Origin: Amycolatopsis eburnea
GTDB lineage: Bacteria; Actinomycetota; Actinomycetes; Mycobacteriales; Pseudonocardiaceae
Reading direction: 5' to 3'
Length of the DNA: 64,000 nt
NCBI RefSeq assembly: GCF_003937945.1
Contig: NZ_RSEC01000063.1
Location: 1-64,000, forward strand
Numbering within the stretch: position 1 is the stretch's first letter; every line of letters begins with the position of its first letter. Made by a program: the position numbers and the translations under genes. Shown here piece by piece: positions 61,688 through 64,000 of this stretch. The notes under the pieces were generated by a model. That model was not told where the DNA came from and did not search any database. It saw only the letters and a program-made list of their open reading frames with translations.

Positions 61688-62802
61688 ACGACATCGAGGT
61701 GCCGAAGCTCAACACCAACGACACCGCCTACGTGCTCGTCGAGTGGCTGGCCGAGGACGGGCAGCCGCTGAAGGAGGGCGACCCGGTCGCCGTCGTCGAG
61801 ACGTCGAAGGCGACCGAAGAGCTGTACTGCGAACACGACGGCGTCCTGCACCGGCTGGTTGCCGCGCCCGCCGACTGCGGCCCCGGCGACGTCGTCGCCC
61901 ACCTCTTCGCCGCGGACGAGGACCGGCGGGAGTTCCTGGCCGCCCGGCCGGCGCCCGCCGCGGCCGCGGGCGGCGGCGGGCGCTTCACCCTCACCGAACC
62001 CGCGCGGCGGCTGGCCGAGCGGCACGGCGTCGCGCCTGACGCGCTGGCCGGGCTGGGACTGCGGGTGATCCGCGAGGGTGACGTCCAGCGGCTGATCGCC
62101 GAGGCGGGGCCGGAAACCCACACCCCGAGCCGGGCCCAGCGCGGGGTGGCCGCCGCCGTTTCCCAGTCGCACCAGGAGATCCCGGCCGCCTTCACCGCCG
62201 TCGTCGTCTCCGCAGGCCCGGCGCTGGCGGCCGCGCGGGAGCTGTCGGCGCGGACGGGCGCGCTCATCGGGCTGCCCGAGCTGCTCGTGGCCGTCCTCGG
62301 CAGGCTCACCGCGCGGTTCCCGCTCTGCTACGGCACTCCCACCGCCAAGGGCACGCTGCTGCTGCCCACGGCGGCGCACGTCGGCGTCACAATCGACGTC
62401 GGGAAGGGGCTGTTCGCCCCGGTCGTGAAGGACGCCGGTGAGCAGCCGCCGGCCGAAATCGCCGGGCTGCTGATGGACTTCCGCATCAAGGCCATGCGCG
62501 AGGACTTCCGGGCCGAAGACCTCGACGGCGCGAACATCCTGCTGTCGCTGAACAACGACGACGACGTCCTGTTCGCCCAGCCCATCGTGTTCCCGGGCCA
62601 GACGTCCGCGGTCGCGCTGGGCGGGGTCCGCCAGGAGGCGGTGTTCGCCGCCGACGGCAGCGTCGCCCCGCGCTCGGTGGCCGTGGTCGGGCTGGCCTAC
62701 GACCACCGGTTCGTCAACGGCAGCACCGCGGTGGAGTTCCTCAAGGCGATCAAGGCGCTGCTCGAAGCGCCGGAAGGGGTTTCGGATGCCACCGACCGCT
62801 GA
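61684..62802 (+). CDS. Dihydrolipoamide acyltransferase-like E2 (lipoyl, subunit-binding, catalytic domains)
   Basis: 372 residues, GTG start overlapping E1beta stop. One lipoyl domain 1-80 with VVETSKATEEL (lipoyl Lys 42), a peripheral-subunit-binding-like domain about 98-140 (TEPARRLAERHGVAPDALAG), and the CoA-acyltransferase domain 150-365. The catalytic motif, usually DHRxxDG, reads DHRFVNG (His 341, Asn 345), so the Asp paired with the His is replaced. This could suit an acceptor other than CoA, such as the carrier protein encoded three genes upstream (inference). No E3 gene is in the window. Confidence 0.92.
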   Translation: MNDIEVPKLNTNDTAYVLVEWLAEDGQPLKEGDPVAVVETSKATEELYCEHDGVLHRLVAAPADCGPGDVVAHLFAADEDRREFLAARPAPAAAAGGGGRFTLTEPARRLAERHGVAPDALAGLGLRVIREGDVQRLIAEAGPETHTPSRAQRGVAAAVSQSHQEIPAAFTAVVVSAGPALAAARELSARTGALIGLPELLVAVLGRLTARFPLCYGTPTAKGTLLLPTAAHVGVTIDVGKGLFAPVVKDAGEQPPAEIAGLLMDFRIKAMREDFRAEDLDGANILLSLNNDDDVLFAQPIVFPGQTSAVALGGVRQEAVFAADGSVAPRSVAVVGLAYDHRFVNGSTAVEFLKAIKALLEAPEGVSDATDR

Positions 62803-64000
62803 GCGCGACGCACTGGCCGACGCCGCGGCCGCCGTGCGGGCCCGCCGCCGCGCCCTGCCCGCGGTTCCGCCCGTGCTGACGATCGGAGTGCTGGCCACCT
62901 ACACGATCGACCCCGTCGAGCCGTACCTGCGGGTGGCGCTGGCGGACGCGGACCTGCCCCCCGAGATCGTCGTCGGGCCGTTCGACCAGATCCTGCCGGA
63001 ATGCCTGGGCGAGCACGGGAAGCTGGCCCGGCTCACCCCCGACGCGCTCGTCGTCGCGCCCCGCTGGGAGGACCTCCCGGACGGCGAGGAGGAGCCGGAG
63101 CTGCTGCGGCTCGCGGACGCCGCGGTGGCCGCCGCCGACCGCTGGGAGAGCTGCCTGGTGTTCGTGCTCCCGGCGCTCCCGCAGGAGGGCGCCGGGTACT
63201 GGGACGGGACCGCGGCCGCCGTCTCGGCGGCGCGGCAGCGCCTGCGGGACCGGCTCGCCGGCCGGTCCCAGGTGCTGGTCGCCGACGCGGAGTCGGCGGT
63301 GCGCGAGGTCGGGGCGCTGCGCGCGCACCACCCGGCGCTGTACGCGTTCGCCCGGATCCCGTACACCGAGGAAGTGTTCTGGCGCCTCGGCCTCGGCATC
63401 GCGCGGCTCCTGCGCACGCACTTCGGTGGGGTGCCCCGCGTCGTGGTCCTCGGCGCCGACCTCCGGGCGGAGGAGTACGCGGAGGTCCTGCGCGACCCGC
63501 TGCGCCGGCTGGCGGCGGCCGGCGTGCGGATCGGCGCCCAGGACGAGCCCGGCCTCCTGCTGACCGCGGATCCCGAGCTGGCGAGCGCGGCCGCGGAGGG
63601 GGTGCTCCTCGGCCCGGCCACCGAGGACTGGCCGGCGGAGCTGCACGAGGCCGGCGTCTTCGACCGGCCGCTGCCTCGCCGGGCCGGTGCCGCCGCGGTC
63701 GCACCGCCGGAAGCCAACGCCACGTTGTCGCTGGAGGACTTCCTGGCGGGCCTGGAGCTTTCGGTGACGTTCGGCGAGCCGGACGTCCCGAAGGTGACCG
63801 ACCTGCTCGCGCGGGCCAAGGACTTCGTGCTGGGCCCGGTGCCGGCCGGATTCGACCCGGCGGAGTTCGCGACCGCCGGCGACCGGCTGCTGCTGGCGGC
63901 GTCCGTCCGCGACCGCTTCGGCGACCACGGCCTGGGCGCGGTGGCGGCACTGGAGTTCGCCTCGGGTGTCTGCCGCGTCGAGGTGTTCTCGATCTCGTGC
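62786..64000 (+). CDS. FkbH-like protein lacking the HAD catalytic motif (3' end beyond window)
   Basis: 405 codons visible, open at the right edge; the ATG with GGAAGGGG upstream overlaps the E2 stop by 17 bp. Residues 30-205 match the SGNH-like N-terminal domain of FkbH (IGVLATYTIDPVEPYLRVAL, VVGPFDQIL, PRWEDLP, IPYTEEVFWRLG). Where FkbH has a HAD phosphatase of about 170 residues with DLDNTLWGG, this protein has roughly 85 residues containing VVVLGADLRAEEYAEVL and no DxDNT. The C-terminal part (from about 312) resumes FkbH similarity, ending VRDRFGDHGLGAV and VEVFSISC. True FkbH makes glyceryl-ACP from bisphosphoglycerate; without the HAD site this reaction is unlikely. Confidence 0.85.
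   Translation, partial: MPPTAERDALADAAAAVRARRRALPAVPPVLTIGVLATYTIDPVEPYLRVALADADLPPEIVVGPFDQILPECLGEHGKLARLTPDALVVAPRWEDLPDGEEEPELLRLADAAVAAADRWESCLVFVLPALPQEGAGYWDGTAAAVSAARQRLRDRLAGRSQVLVADAESAVREVGALRAHHPALYAFARIPYTEEVFWRLGLGIARLLRTHFGGVPRVVVLGADLRAEEYAEVLRDPLRRLAAAGVRIGAQDEPGLLLTADPELASAAAEGVLLGPATEDWPAELHEAGVFDRPLPRRAGAAAVAPPEANATLSLEDFLAGLELSVTFGEPDVPKVTDLLARAKDFVLGPVPAGFDPAEFATAGDRLLLAASVRDRFGDHGLGAVAALEFASGVCRVEVFSISC

Noticed and set aside
59730-62802. E1/E2 genes as the housekeeping pyruvate or branched-chain dehydrogenase
   Set aside because: They are translationally coupled inside the NRPS-PKS cluster, E1alpha is short, the E2 motif is altered and no E3 gene is present. A housekeeping role cannot be excluded without the rest of the genome.
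62786-64000. FkbH-like protein as evidence for a methoxymalonyl-ACP pathway
   Set aside because: No FkbG, FkbI or FkbJ partner genes are seen, the only PKS acyltransferase has a malonyl signature, and the HAD motif is missing.
1-64000. tRNA, rRNA, CRISPR, insertion sequences, attachment sites, riboswitches
   Set aside because: None could be supported on reading both strands; the only long repeats are those listed.

Overview
The window is very GC-rich (GC-biased third codon positions, GTG starts, densely overlapping genes) and reads as chromosomal DNA of a filamentous actinomycete. The gene families and the terminator-like inverted repeats suggest Pseudonocardiales, most likely Amycolatopsis or a close relative; this is inference, because no rRNA or other taxonomic marker is present. 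No tRNA, rRNA, CRISPR array, transposase or integrase was seen.

Layout. 1-2328 (-): the 5' part of a large WXG100/ESX-like protein with a Ser/Pro/Thr repeat tail, cut by the window edge. 2416-5194 (-): an old-yellow-enzyme reductase with its overlapping TetR regulator, and a secreted protein. 5352-8362 (+): a tandem pair of purple-acid-phosphatase-like proteins, the second with damaged metal ligands and no signal peptide. 8901-12392 (+): a glycine-betaine-type ABC importer whose two permeases and ATPase are one polypeptide, plus its binding lipoprotein. 12385-14081: divergent HxlR regulator and MFS exporter. 14092-15294: a ROK regulator. 15655-30285 (+): a second ROK regulator and a long carbohydrate locus (CUT2-type ABC importer, Gfo/Idh oxidoreductase, two xylose-isomerase-like TIM barrels, small laccase, a multidomain ThuA/PQQ-dehydrogenase/DUF1080 protein, and a cupredoxin protein). 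30349-37021: an unrecognised two-gene operon, a LysR regulator, an alpha/beta hydrolase, an SDR and a DUF4288-like protein.

37358-64000 is a hybrid NRPS-PKS cluster that continues beyond the right edge. It holds two A-PCP-C proteins (the second with a textbook Thr code), an A-PCP protein (Asp-like code), a KS-AT-ACP PKS, two AfsR-type SARP/NB-ARC regulators, an eroded A domain, an unusual C-X-PCP-C-X-PCP protein, an MFS exporter, an MbtH-carrier-protein fusion, a complete pyruvate-dehydrogenase-like E1alpha/E1beta/E2 set, and an FkbH-like protein without a recognisable HAD active site.

The most distinctive part is 52564-64000. In the C-X-PCP-C-X-PCP protein each adenylation domain is replaced by a domain resembling the SGNH-like N-terminal part of FkbH. 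Downstream, translationally coupled genes encode an MbtH-ACP fusion and a thiamine/lipoate complex of the kind known from naphthyridinomycin-type pathways to place a two-carbon hydroxyacyl unit on a carrier protein. My working model is an assembly line fed partly by ketose-derived C2 (glycolyl-like) units rather than only by amino acids. A second system worth attention is 23465-30285, where a secreted PQQ-type sugar dehydrogenase fusion, a type-1 copper protein and a laccase sit together and two of them share a small Cys-containing module.
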